Below the pieces are notes generated by a model that was not told the DNA's origin, did no database searches, and worked only from the letters and a program-made list of their open reading frames with translations. From Conus ventricosus (lineage: Eukaryota; Mollusca; Gastropoda; Neogastropoda; Conidae), in assembly GCA_018398815.1 (NCBI GenBank), contig CM031620.1:60386134-60450133 (forward strand): DNA of 64,000 nucleotides, read 5' to 3'. The number at the start of each line of letters is the position of its first letter. Position 1 is the stretch's first letter. The position numbers were made by a program, and so were the translations under genes. This document shows, piece by piece, positions 45,841-57,200 of the stretch.

Positions 45841-46079
45841 CTACTACACACAGGGAAAACAATAGTGTTTAACCACATACCACGGGCCACCAAGACAAGA
45901 AAAAGGGAAAATGAAATTATTTAGACGGGTGCCATATACAAAAGAGAAGTCTAGCTTTAAACGGTTTTACATCACGCGAAGGAAAATATCAGCACCATAT
46001 ACACACGAACAAACACGTTATACCCCAGAAAGGCCTTGATCAAAGAAAATGCAATCACCGCGTGAGCGTCCTGAATAAC

Positions 46080-46430
46080 ATCTTTCCATCCACGGCTGGC
46101 TTTAGGAAAGGGAAGCCTACAACATTTGTTAAGTTACATTCAGTCAACGTCAGTTTTAAACGAAGAAAAAGTACACTGCTACATTTTTGGACGTTAAAAA
46201 AGCAACGATAGTGTTTGGGCATGCCAGATAATTTTCAAATTAAAGGAAAAAGGGAATTTGTGGCAAATTGTATGATATATTAAGCCTTTTAAGGATAGCA
46301 CATGTGTACAAAATTGGCAATACCTACTCTCTTTCATTGTTCAGGGTTAATCTTGAGGTAGATCAATAGCTCTCTCCTCAGGTTTAATCTTGAGGTAGAT
46401 CTAAGCCTCTCCTCAACTTCTACAAGGGTT
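46080..46430 (+). mobile_element. LINE reverse-transcriptase palm fragment, heavily frameshifted
   Basis: Frames in order give AGFRKGKPTT, then a VWACQIIFKLKEKGICGKLYDIL helix broken at YSV/W, then VYKIGNTYSLSLFRVNLEV. This parallels the L1/Tx1-like motif series QAGFRKGxSTTD, FVDxxKAFDxVW, KLxxxGIxGKxYxIL and GNxxSxxFxVxxGVRQG. The catalytic Asp motif is degraded (FWTLKKQR). Nearby sequence shows homopolymer stutter, so part of the damage may be sequencing error. Confidence 0.55.
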
Positions 46431-46460
46431 CATTTTTAAACTCTTGAGGTAGAATCTTAT
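46345..46460. repeat. Short ~36-60 bp tandem repeat in the RT fragment
   Basis: TTAATCTTGAGGTAGATC then CTCTCCTCA occurs near 46347 and 46383. A third, weaker copy with CTCTTGAGGTAGAATC follows near 46440. Confidence 0.7.
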
Positions 46461-47068
46461 AGCTCTTTCAACTTCTCTTGAAAAAGGCCACTTTTGCCGG
46501 AAATTTGAAATATGAGAGGGCCCTAACTATTTTGTGTACCGTTTTTCCTTCCCCCTTTGGAAAAGAGACTATTGCTTTCGTTTCTGATTAACAAATGTTA
46601 ATGAAGAATGTAGCTCCTAAAGCAATGGGGGGTTTAAAAAAGGAAATTTTAAAGAATGAGGCAGTGAATAAAAGAAAAGAAAGGGGGTTTTTTGTCCCAT
46701 TGAGTAAAAAACCCAAATAGGCGAGGAGTAGGGACCCAAATACATTGGGTCTAACTCAGTCGTTCGAGTCATGGCTTAATTTTTTCAGTAAAGGAACAAG
46801 AGTTATCCTGCTTACAGAAAGTTTTCAGCTAGCACCGGGTTTTTGGGGTGTTACGCGCACTTCCCCAAAAGTTATACAGACATGGTAAAACCATCCCCAT
46901 AAAAGCAATGGGGGAAGGAAAAGGACCGAAATGGGAAGGGGGAGGGTCAGGGGGACACGTATCGTTACTACCAAACAAGAACCGTTTACAAATGGCAGCG
47001 AAGACGACACGTTTTTTTTTAGTCCTTAGCGGATTGTAACCCACATCCATCGTATATAAACAGAGCGC
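46461..47068. other. Non-coding, homopolymer-rich spacer
   Basis: No gene recognised. Runs such as GGGGGGTTTAAAAAAGG resemble the low-quality style of 2.3-8.6 kb. A GT tract lies at 47069-47090. Confidence 0.4.
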
Positions 47069-47099
47069 GTGTGTGTGTGTGTGTGTGTGGTGTTGTGTG

Positions 47100-50000
47100 G
47101 TACCTTAGTCCCCCATCCCCCTAACATCCCCACGTCACCTCTACCCCTCCATCTCCGTCCCTCCCCCCCCCCCCCCCTCCCTCCTCGTTCTCTGCCTTTT
47201 TTCCCCTTCCCCTGTCCTCACTTCCCCCTCCTCCTCCCACCTCTGTCCCCTATTCCAGCCCCCCCCCCCCCCCCCCCCTCCCCTTCTCCCCATCCCACCC
47301 CAACCCTCCCGCCCGTCCTCCTTCGTCTCCCCCTCCCCTCCCGTCCCTGTCTTTTCCCATATCCTGTCCCCTCCTCCGTCTCCCCCCCCCCCCCCCCTCC
47401 TGTCTTTTCCCATATTCTGTCCCCTCCTCCGTCTCCCCCCCCCCCCCGTTCCTGTCTTTTCCCATAACCTGTCCCTCCTCTGCTCTCCCCCCCCCCCCCC
47501 CCCCCCCGTTCCTGTCTTTTCCCATACCGTCCCTCCTCTGTCTCTCCCGCCCCCCCCCCCCCGTTCCTATCTTTTCCCTATCCTGTCCCTCCTCTGTCCC
47601 CTCCCCCCCCCCCCCCCCCCCCCGTTCCTTCTTTTCCCCGATCCTGTCCCTCCTCTGTCTCCCCGCCCCCCCCCCCCCCCCTTTCTTTTTTTCCCATATC
47701 CTGTCCCTCCTCCGTCTCTCCGCCCCCCCCCCCCCCCCCCCCCGTTCCTGCTTTTCCCATATCCTGTCCCTCCTCCGTCTCTCCCGCCCCCCCCCCCCCC
47801 CCCCCGTTCCTGTCTTTTCCCTTATCCTTCCCTCCTCCGTCTCTGCCCCCCCCCCCCCCCCCCCCCCCCGTTCCTGTCTTTTTCCCCTACCTGTCCCACC
47901 TCCGTCTCTCCCCCCCCCCCCCCCCCGTTCCTGGGCTTTTCCCATATCCTGTCCCTCCTCCGTCTCTCCGCCCCCCCCCCCCCCCCCCCCCGGGTTTCCC
48001 TTTTTTTCCCATACCTGTCCCCCTCCTTCTCCGCCCCCCCCCCCCGTTTCCCGTCTTTTCCCATATCCTGTCCCCCTCCGTCTCTCCCCCCCCCCCCCCC
48101 CCCCCCCCCGTTCCTGTCTTTTCCCATATCCTGTCCCTCCTCCGCTCTCCCGCCCCCCCCCCCGTTTCCTGTCTTTTTCCCATATCCTGTCCCCCTCCGT
48201 CTCTATCCCCCCCCCCCCGTTCCTGTCTTTCCCATATCCTGTTTCCCCCCCCTCCTGCCCCCCCCCCCCCCTTCCTGTCTTTTTCCCCTATCCTGTCCCC
48301 CTCCGCTCCCCCCCCCCCACCCCACCCCCGTTCCTGTCTTTCCCATATCCGTCCCCCCCCCCCCCCCCCCCCGTCCTGTCTTTCCCCATACCTGTCCCTC
48401 CTCCGTCTCCCCCCCCCCCCCCCCGTTCCTGTCTTTTACCATATCCGTCCCTCCTCCGTCCCCCCCTCCCCCCGTCCTGTCTTTTCCCATATCCTGTCCC
48501 CCTCCGTCTCCCCCCCCCCCCGTCCCTGTCTTTCCCCATATCCTGTCCCTCCTCCATCCCCCCCCCCCTCCTGTCTTCCCCATATCCTGTTCATCCTCCG
48601 CTCCCCCTGTCCCCGTCTTTTCCCATACCTATCCCTCCTCCATCCCCCCCCTTTCCTTCTTCCCCATATCCCCGTTCATCCTCCGTCTCCCCCTGTCCCT
48701 GTCTTTCCCATACCTGCCCTCCTCCTCTCCCCCCCTCCTGTCCCTCCTCTGTCTCTCTCCCCCCCCCCCCCCCCCCCCCCCCCGTTCCTGTCTTTTCCCA
48801 GAACCTGTCCCTCCTACTCTCCCCCTCCCCTTCCCGTCCCTGTCTTTTCCCATATCCGTCCCTCCTCCGTCCTCCCCCCCCCCCCCCCCCCCCCGTCCTG
48901 TCTTTTCCCATATCCTGTCCCCCCTGCCCTCCCCCCCCCCCCCCCCCCGTTCCTGTCTTTTCCCCATATCCTGTCCCTCCTCTCTCTCCTGCCCCCCCCC
49001 CCCCCCCCCGTTCCGTCTTTCCCCCTATCCTGTCCCTCCTCCGTCTCTGCCCCCCCCCCCCCCCCCCGTTCCTGTCTTTCCCATATCCTGTCCTCCCCCG
49101 TCTCTCCCGCCCCCCCCCCCCCCCCCCCCTTCCTGTCTTTTCCCAATTTCCCGTCCCTCCTCGTCCCCACCGCCCCCCCCCCCCCCCCCCCTTCCTCTTT
49201 TCCCTATCCTGTCCCCTCCTCCGTCTCTCCCGCCCCCCCCCCCCCCCCGTTCCTCTTTTTCCCATATCCTGTCCCTCCTCTGTCTCTCCCGCCCCCCACC
49301 CCCGTTCCTGTCTTTTTCCCATATCCTGTCCCTCCTCCGTCTCTCCCCCCCCCCCCCCGTTCCTGTCTTTTCCCATATCCCCGTCCCTCCTCCGTCTCTC
49401 CCCCCCCCCCCCCCCCGTCCTGTCTTTTCCCCTATCCTGCCCTCCTCCGTCTCTCCCCCCCCCCCCCCCCCCCCCCCGTTCCTGTCTTTTCCATATCCTG
49501 TCCCTCCCCGTCCTCCCGCCCCCCCCCCCCCCCGTTTCCCCGTCCTTTTTTTTCCCCTATCCTGTCCCTCCTCCGTCTCTCCCGCCCCCCCCCCCCCCCC
49601 CCCCCGTTCCTGTCCCTTTTCCCCCTATCCTGTCCCTCCCCTCCGTCTCTCCCCGCTCCCCCCCCCCCCCTTTCCCGTCTTTTCCCCCAAACCTTCCCTC
49701 CCCTCCCTCCCGCCCCCCCCCCCCCCCCGTTCCTGCTTTTTCCCCAAAACCTGTCCCCCTCCGCTCTCCCGCCCCCCCCCCCCCCCCCCCCTCCTGTCCC
49801 TTTTCCCATATCCTGTCCCTCCTCCGTCTCTTTCCCCCCCCCCCTCCCGTTCCGTCTTTTCCCATATCCTGTCCCTCCCCCTCTGCCCCCCCCCCCCCCC
49901 CGTTCCCGTCTTTCCCATACCGTCCCTCCTCCGTCTCCCCCCCCCCCCCACCCCACCCCCGTTCCTCTTTTCCCAAAATCCAGGTCCCCCCCCCCCCCGT

Positions 50001-50492
50001 CCTGGGCTTTCCCAAATCCTGCCCTCCTCCCGTCTCCCCCCCACCCCCCCTTTCCCGTCTTTTTCCCAAACCTGCCCTCCTCCGTCCCCCCCCCCCCCCC
50101 CGTTCCTGTCTTTTCCCCTATCCTTCCCTCCTCCGCTCCCCCCTCCCCGTCCCGTCTTTCCCCATATCCTGTCCCTCCCCATCCCCCCCCCCTTCCTGTC
50201 TTTCCCCATATCCTTCACCTCCTCCCCCCCCTGCCCTGTCTTTTTCCCCTATCCTGTCCCTCCTCCACCCCCCCCCTTCCCGTCTTTCCCCCCTACCTGT
50301 TTATCCTCCTCCCCCCCTGCCCTTCTTTTCCCAAACCTGTCCCCCTCCGTCCCCCCCCCCCCCTCCTCCCTCCTTCCCCCCCCCCCCCCCCCCCCCCCCT
50401 TTCCCTTCCTTTTCCCAAACCTTCCCTCCTATTTCTCCCCCCCCCCCCCCCTCCCTGTCTTTTCCCAATCCTGTCCCCCCTCCTCTCTCCCG

Positions 50493-50525
<33 letters not shown>

Positions 50526-53500
50526 GCCTGTCTTTTTCCCCACCTGTCCCCCTCCGCTCTCCCGCCCCCCCCCCCCCCCCCTTCCTTCTTTTCCCAAACC
50601 TTCCCCTCCTCCGTCTCTGCCCCCCCCCCCCCCCCCCCCCCGTTTCCCGTTTTTCCCATATCCTTCCCCCTTTTCCCCTTTGCTGCCCCCCCCCCCGTTC
50701 CTGCTTTCCCATACCTGTCCTCCTCTGTCTCTCCCGCCCCCCCCCCCCCCCCCCCCCCCTTCCTGTCTTTTCCCCTAACCTTTTCCCTCCTCGTCTCTCC
50801 CCCCCCCCCCCCCCCCCCCCTTCGTCTTTTTCCCCTATCCTTCCCCCTCCGTCTCCCCGCCCCCCCCCCCCCCCCCCCCCCCCCCCGTTCCCTTTTCCCA
50901 TATCCTTCCCTCCTCCGTCTCCCCGCCCCCCCCCCCCCCCCCCGTTTCCCGCTTTTCCCCTATCCTGCCCCCCTCCGCTCTCCCCCCCCCCCCCCCCCCC
51001 CCCCGTTCCTGTTTTTTTCCCATATCCTGCCCTCCCCGTCTCTGGGCCCCCCCCCCCCCCCCCCCCGTTCCGTCTTTCCCAATCCTGTCCCTCCTCCTCT
51101 CTGCCCCCCCCCCCCCCCTTCCTGTCTTTTTCCCCTATCCGTCCCCCCCCCCTCCCCTCCCCCCCCCCCCCCACCCCCCGTTCCTGCTTTTCCCATATCC
51201 GTCCCCCCCCCCCCCCCCCTTCCTGCTTTTCCCCCAACCTTTCCCCCCCCGTCTCCCCCCCACCCCCGTTCCTGTCTTTTACCATATCCTGTCCCCCTCC
51301 TCTCCCCCCCCCCCCCCCCCCCTTCCTGTCTTTTTCCCATATCCGTCCCCCTCCGTCTCCCCCCCCCCCTCCCTTCTTTTTCCCCCCAACCCCCCTCCTC
51401 CCTCCACCCCCCTCCGTTTTTCCCCCTATCCTGTTCATCCTCCGTCTCCCCCTGTCCCTGTTTTTCCCAACCTGTTCCCCTCCATCCCCCCCTTTCCTGT
51501 CTTTCCCCCCCTATCCTTTCATCCCCCGTCCCCGTCTTTTTTCCCATCCCGTCCCTCCTCCATCCCCCCCCCCGTTTCCTTCTTTTCCCATATCCTGTCC
51601 CTCCTCCCTTCCCCCCCCCCTGTCCCTCCTCTTTTTTCTCCCCCCCCCCCCCCCCCCCCCCCCCCGTTCCTTCTTTTCCCGAACCTGTCCCCCCTACGTC
51701 TCCCCCCCCCCCCCCCCTCCCTGTCTTTTCCCATATCCTGTCCCTCCTCCTCTCCCCCCCCCCCCCCCCCCCGTTTCCGCTTTCCCCTACCTTTCCCCCT
51801 CCGCTCTGCCCCCCCCCCCCCCCCCCTTCCCCGTCTTTCCCCTTCCGTCCCCCTTCCGCCCCCCAACCCCCACCCCCCACCCGTTTCCCGCTTTTTCCCC
51901 CTATCCTTCCCTCCTCCTCTCTCCCCCCCCCCCCCCCACCCCACCCCCCCCTTCCTGTCTTTTTTCCCTATCCAGCCCCCCCTCCGTTCCCCCCCCCCCC
52001 CCCCCCCCCCCCCGTTCCTGTCTTTTTCCCATATCCTGTCCCCCCCCGTCTCCCCCCCCCCCCCCCCCCGTTTCCTTTTTTAATATCCTGTCCCTCCTCC
52101 GTCTCCCCCCCCCCCCCCGTTCCGTTTTTCCCATATCCTGTCCCTCCCCTCTCCCCCCCTCCCCGTCCCTGTCTTTCCCCATATCCTTCCCTTTCCATCC
52201 CCCCCCCCTTCCTGTCTTTCCCCCTATCCTTTCTCCCCGTCTCCCCCCCCCCTGTCTTTTCCCATATCCTGTCCCTCCTCCCTCCCCCCCCCCCTCCCTC
52301 CCCTCCCCCCCTCCCCGTCCCCCTCCGTCTCCCCCCTCCCCGTCCCTGTTTTTTTTCCCAACCGTCCCTCCTCCGTTCCCCCCCCCCCCCGTCCCTGTCT
52401 TTCCCATACCGTCCCTCCCCTCTCCCCCCCCCCCCCCTCCCGTCTTTCCCCATTTCCTTTCCCTCCTCCGTCCCCCCCCCCCCGCCCTCCCCATATCCTG
52501 TCCCTCCCCTGTCCCCCCACCCCCCCCCTCCCCGTCCCTCCCCATATCCTTCCCCCCCCCCTCTTCCCCCCCCCCCCCCCCCCCCCCCCCCCGTCCCTGT
52601 CTTTTTTCCCTATCCTTTCCTTCTCCTCCCCCCCCCCTTCCCCCCCCCCCCCCCCTTCCCCGCCCCCCATATCCTGTCCCTCCCCCTCCCCCCCCCCCCC
52701 TTCCCTTCTTTTTCCCATTCCCCGTCCCCCCTTTTCCTTTCCCCCCCCTCCCCGTCCCGCTCTCCCCATACCTGTCCCTCCCCGTTCTCCCCCTTCCCCC
52801 CCATTCCGCCCTTTTTCCCCTATCCGCCCTCCCCCGTCTCTCCCTCCCCCCCCCATTCCTGTCTTTTTTCCCATTCCTTCCCTCCTCCTCTCCCCCCCCC
52901 CCCCCCCTCCCCTCTTCCCACATCCTGCCCCCCTCCGCTCCCCCCCCACCCCATCCCTGTCTTTTTCCCCTATCCTTCCCTCCCCGTTAAAACCCCCCCC
53001 CCCCCCCCGTCCCTGTCTTTTTCCCCCTATCCGTTCCTTTTCCCGTCTCCCCCCCCCCCTTCCCCCCCCCCCCCCCCCCGTCCCTTCCCCTCCCCATATC
53101 CCCCTCCCTCCTCCCCCCCCCCCCCCCCCCCGTTCCTGTCTTTTCCCATATCCTGTCCCCCTCATTTTTCCCCCCCCCCCCGTCCCTGTCTTCCCCAATC
53201 CTTCCCCTCCTCCATCTCCCCCTTCCCCCCTTCCTGCCTTTTCCCATACCTGTCCCTCCTCCTCTTTTCCCTCCCCCCCCCCCTTCCTTTTTTTTCCCAT
53301 ATCCTGTCCCCCCCTCCCTCCCCCCCCCCCCCCCCGTTTTTTTTCCCCCTCCTGTCCCTCCTCCGTCTCCCCCCCCCCCCCCCCCCGTCCCTGTCTTTCC
53401 CCAAAAATTCCCCCCTCCCTCCCCCCCCCCACCTCCCTGTCTTTTCCCATATCCTGTCCCCCCTCCGTCTCCCTCCCCCCACCTCCCTGTCTTTTCCCCA

Positions 53501-54110
53501 TATCCTATCCCTCCTCCGTCTCCCTCCCCCACCTCCCTGTCTTTTCCCATCCTCCCTCCTCCTCTCCCCTCCCCCCCCCCCTCTTCCCATATCCTACCCT
53601 CCTCCCTCCCCCCCCCCCCCCCCCCCCCCCCCCCCCTTTTCCCTATCCGTCCCTCCCCGTCTTCCCCCCCCCCCCCCCCCCGTCCCTGTCTTTTTCCCAT
53701 ATCCTATCCCTCCTCCGTCTTCCCCCCCCCCCCCCGTCCTGTCTTTTCCATATCCTGTCCCTCCTCCATCTCCTTCCCCCACCTCCCTGTCTTTTCCTAT
53801 ATCCTGTCCCTCCTCCGTCTCCCCCCCTCCCTGTCTTTTCCCATATCCTGTCCCTCCTCCGTCTCCCCCCCCTGTCTTTTCCCATATCCTGTCCCTCCTC
53901 CGTCTCCCTGCCCCCCTCCCTGTCTTTTCCCATATCCTGTCCCTCCTCCGTCTCCCTGCCCCCCTCCCTGTCTTTTCCCATATCCTGTCCCTCCTCCGTC
54001 TCCCTGCCCCTCTCCCTGTCTTTTGCCATATCCTATCCCTCCTCCGTCCCCCTGCCCCCCTCCCTGTCTTTTCCCATATCCTGTCCCTGCTACTCTCCTT
54101 TTCGTGTGAC
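47100..54110. repeat. Pyrimidine-rich satellite array 2 (~7 kb)
   Basis: Same unit as the array at 40.6-42.5 kb: CTGTCTTTTCCCATATCC, TGTCCCTCCTCCGTCTC and a poly-C of 6-30 bases, giving a 48-62 bp period and roughly 120 copies. At the right end (53870-54090) the period is exactly 48 bp and poly-C is short (CTGCCCCCC), so that end probably shows the true unit. The reverse strand lacks stops and yields Gly/Arg/Glu/Lys frames of up to 425 codons, none of them credible. Confidence 0.95.
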
Positions 54111-54520
54111 ACCCCCCCCTTCCCTCTTTGTTCCCCCTTCCAGTTTTGTTCCTCCCTCCACCCCCCCCCCTCCACCTCCACCCTTTGCCGTGCCTCGAAC
54201 CTCTTAAAGGAGAAAATGGGGGGGGGGGTCTGAACGGGGGATTCAAGCAGAGATCTTGAGATGTTCCGATCTTACGCTATCCTAACTGAGCTGAACATGA
54301 ACGGCGGGGCGAATGTGGCTGTCTTTGAATCCAGACATTATTTTTTGAAATGCGACTTAAGCGACTGCCAGTGTGCAGTTAATTCGCTCTTGATGTGTCT
54401 AGGATGCTCATGAGGCACCATGCCAGCCTTGGATGTTAGAAGGAAACTGAATTTGCATCATCAGCTACAAATACAGACGACACAGAACAGAGACGCACAG
54501 AGACAGTGAACTCACTTCAT
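54111..54520. other. Spacer right of the pyrimidine array
   Basis: Pyrimidine-rich to 54190, then complex sequence holding a tRNA-like relic (54235-54300). No gene recognised. Confidence 0.4.
54235..54300 (-). repeat. tRNA-like relic or SINE head
   Basis: On the minus strand, TTCAGCTCAGTTAGGATAGC matches an A-box (D-arm) and TGCTTGAATCCC a B-box (T-arm), about 30 bases apart. The acceptor arm is not closed. Confidence 0.5.
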
Positions 54521-54523
54521 AGA

Positions 54524-54632
54524 CACATACATATATATACACATACATACATACACATGCATCCATCCATCCATCCATCCATCCATACATACATACATTC
54601 ATTCACACACACACACACACACACATACATAC
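54524..54632. repeat. (ACAT)n, (CATC)n and (CA)n microsatellite
   Basis: Tetranucleotide tracts CATA, ATCC and ATTC followed by CA. Confidence 0.9.
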
Positions 54633-54681
54633 AAATATATTCGTTACAGGACCATGTCTTCTCATGCCCCCTTCCCGCTGT

Positions 54682-55050
54682 AAACCAAAGTCTGCCATTC
54701 ACATCTCAGCATTTCAACGTAGAGACCAATGTGTAAACCAAAGTCTGCCTTTCACTTCTCAGCATTTCAACTTAGAGACCAATGTGTAAACCAAAGTCTG
54801 CCTTTCACATCTCAGCATTTCAACGTAGAGACCAATGTGTAAACCAAAGTCTGCCTTTCACTTCTCAGCATTTCAACGTAGAGACCAATGTATAAACCAA
54901 AGTCTGCCTTTCACTTCTCAGCATTTCAACTTAGAGACCAATGTGTAAACCAAAGTCTGCCTTTCACTTCTCAGCATTTCAACGTAGAGACCAATGTGTA
55001 AACCAAAGTCTGCCTTTCACATCTCAGCATTTCAACGTAGAGACCAATGT
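54682..55050. repeat. 53-bp minisatellite, 7 copies
   Basis: AAACCAAAGTCTGCCTTTCA starts at 54682, 54735, 54788, 54841, 54894, 54947 and 55000. Each unit ends GTAGAGACCAATGT. Copies differ at two linked positions only (CATCTC or CTTCTC, ACGTAG or ACTTAG) plus one TATAAACC junction. Confidence 0.95.
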
Positions 55051-55460
55051 TGATGTTTGCTCCATTCCCTATGTGACATGTTCGCAGGGGACATCGATCC
55101 TATCTGCGCACATCGGGAACTCGATTAATCAGTTCTGATAGATCAGCCAATAGCAAGCCACAGCCACACGCAACAATCGGCATGCTGTCTCCTTTGGTTG
55201 TGTTGTGGTGGAGGCTTTCGTCGGAGGCTGTCAGGATTGTCGGAAACTCTAGGAATCCGACATGGCAGTTTGTCAGAAAGGCGTTGTTACATTGTCAAGT
55301 ATTGCCAACGCAAAGTTAGGCCAGCACTGTTTCGATTTTGCAAATTAGGGGGAGGGGAGGGGAGGGAGTAGGAAGGGGTGGGCTGTACGGGTGGGGGTGG
55401 GAGTGATGGGAGGGAGAGAAGGGAAATTGTCTGGGATCTCAGTCTTTGTCTTTTTTCTCT
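55051..55460. other. Spacer, nothing recognised
   Basis: Complex sequence. A purine-rich block lies at 55349-55425. Confidence 0.4.
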
Positions 55461-55576
55461 TTGTCCGTCCGTCCGTCCATCTGTGTTGTGTCTGTCTGTC
55501 TGTCTGTCTGTCTGTGTCTGTCTGTCTGTCTGTGTTTCCATCCATCTCTCCGACTGTCTAGCTGTCTGTCAGTCTC

Positions 55577-55607
<31 letters not shown>

Positions 55608-55608
55608 G
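55461..55608. repeat. (TCCG)n, (TCTG)n and (CT)n microsatellite
   Basis: Tetranucleotide tracts followed by CT dinucleotides. Confidence 0.9.
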
Positions 55609-56329
55609 ATGTTCCCTTTGTATCCCACCGTTGTCAAACATAAAATTTCATCATTACTACAATTCATGTCCTATTCATTTCGTACATCAATGTCCTGTCT
55701 TGGATAATCTTTTTGTTTTCAAACGGAAGGCTAAACTTAAGGTTGTCTTAATGATGCACGTACCTGCGTGGTCTTAGGGAAAGCCAGAACTGTCATACTT
55801 CCGACTTGATCAGCATCAGTGTCATCAAGGAGGCGTTACTGCGTACGGGATAGTCCATATATGCGACATCATATCTGTAAAGCCATAGGATCACAGTGTG
55901 TCAACCTCGGGTGATGTCAGTGGAGGAAGGACTAGCGCACAGCCCAAACACACTCACAGCTTGCTTACAATCTCATTCATATATCATGCATTCGTCACAT
56001 CAAACCACTAGTAAAGTCTATAACTTTACTACACATGATCATAGAACGAAACATCAATGCATATGGAATCAAACAAAATAAAACATTCTCTCTTTCCTGA
56101 ACTTCACAAAATCATTTATCTAAAACATCATTAACTAACCCAGGTATAAACAGATTTCTACTTTACCTGGCCAGGTGATCTTAACTATTCACGAATCACT
56201 GTCTTTTTCTTTTCTCTTTTTTTTTCTTTTCACTGTCACTTTCACAACACGACACAACTGCTGGCATTGGTCAGGCTGGACCGCTGGCGTTGGTCAGGTT
56301 GGACTGCCGATGAAAGTGGCGCTGGCCAC
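55609..56329. other. Spacer, nothing recognised
   Basis: AT-rich complex sequence. A 23-bp imperfect duplication, GCTGGC(A/G)TTGGTCAGG(C/T)TGGAC, sits at about 56261 and 56284, just left of the hairpin. Confidence 0.4.
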
Positions 56330-56397
56330 GATAGTCACTGTTCCATCTGAACCGGGGGTTCCATCTGAACCCCGGTTCAGATGGAACAGTGACTATC
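56330..56397. repeat. Perfect 28-bp inverted repeat with 12-base loop
   Basis: The left arm starts GATAGTCACTGTTCC and continues ATCTGAACCGGGG. The right arm is its exact reverse complement. The loop (GTTCCATCTGAA) repeats part of the arm, so a shorter alternative hairpin is also possible. Confidence 0.9.
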
Positions 56398-56940
56398 AAC
56401 ATCGATCTGTTCTTTCTTCTTCCTGCATTAACGCATTGCACTCTCTCTCTCTCTTCTAGTCTGCTCTATCAAATGGACATGGTTGCTTTTCTTTTCCTTT
56501 TCTTTTCTTTCTTTTTCTCTTCATTAGTTAGCAACTCTCTCTCTCCACATCTCTCTTTAGTCCTTCCTCTGCAGACTATCTCTGGTGCTCAATGCTACAA
56601 CTTGGTTCTCTCCTCTCCTGTCATCTCTCTGCTCTTCTCTCGTCAGAGCTTACACTCCGAACCTCTCTCTCTCTCTGTCCGTTCCTCTGTTCGTTCTCCC
56701 CTCTCTCTCACTCACGCATTACTTTATGCCCTAACTCCGTGTCCAAGGGCGAGTACCATTGGTCAGTATTTTTACCACCTCGTACCCGAAGTTATCTCCC
56801 TCTAATTCCATTGGATATTCAAATCATGACAGTCACGCCTACACGCCTTACTCTCTGTGGTGGTCAATTGGTCATTTAATTGATTAGCTTGATTTCACCC
56901 CACCACATACTACCTTCTCCCTCTCCCTTTCCGGCGACGT
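56398..56940. other. T/C-rich spacer
   Basis: Several CT patches (56440-56455, 56660-56710) and T-rich DNA. No gene recognised. Confidence 0.4.
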
Positions 56941-57200
56941 CGTAAATTGGCTAGATCAGTCTGGCCCAGACCTGTTGAGACGTTGGTCAGCCACTCCGAC
57001 TGTCTACGTGGCCGATGCTGTCTCCGTGGAAGATTAGGATTAGCCTCTCGCTGTGCTCAAATTGGCCGGATGAGTCTGATCCGGGCGTCGAGACTCGTTT
57101 GACCAGACATCGAGGCGTCGGTCAGCTACTTAGTCCGTCTGGCTGGACAGACCGTCTCCGTGGAGCCTCTCCCCTATGCTTAATTGGCTGGATCCGACAC
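56941..57200. repeat. Diverged ~115-120-bp tandem repeat, 2 copies plus
   Basis: AATTGGC(T/C)(A/G)GAT(C/G)AGTCTG, then GAGAC...GTCGGTCAGC(C/T)AC, then GTCTCCGTGGA and CTCTC...TGCT(C/T)AA recur with starts near 56946, 57061 and 57182 (partial). Confidence 0.65.

Noticed and set aside
47250..54246. Many Gly/Arg/Glu-rich minus-strand frames up to 425 codons
   Set aside because: Same satellite, same reason. All three frames overlap, and there is no motif beyond the repeat.
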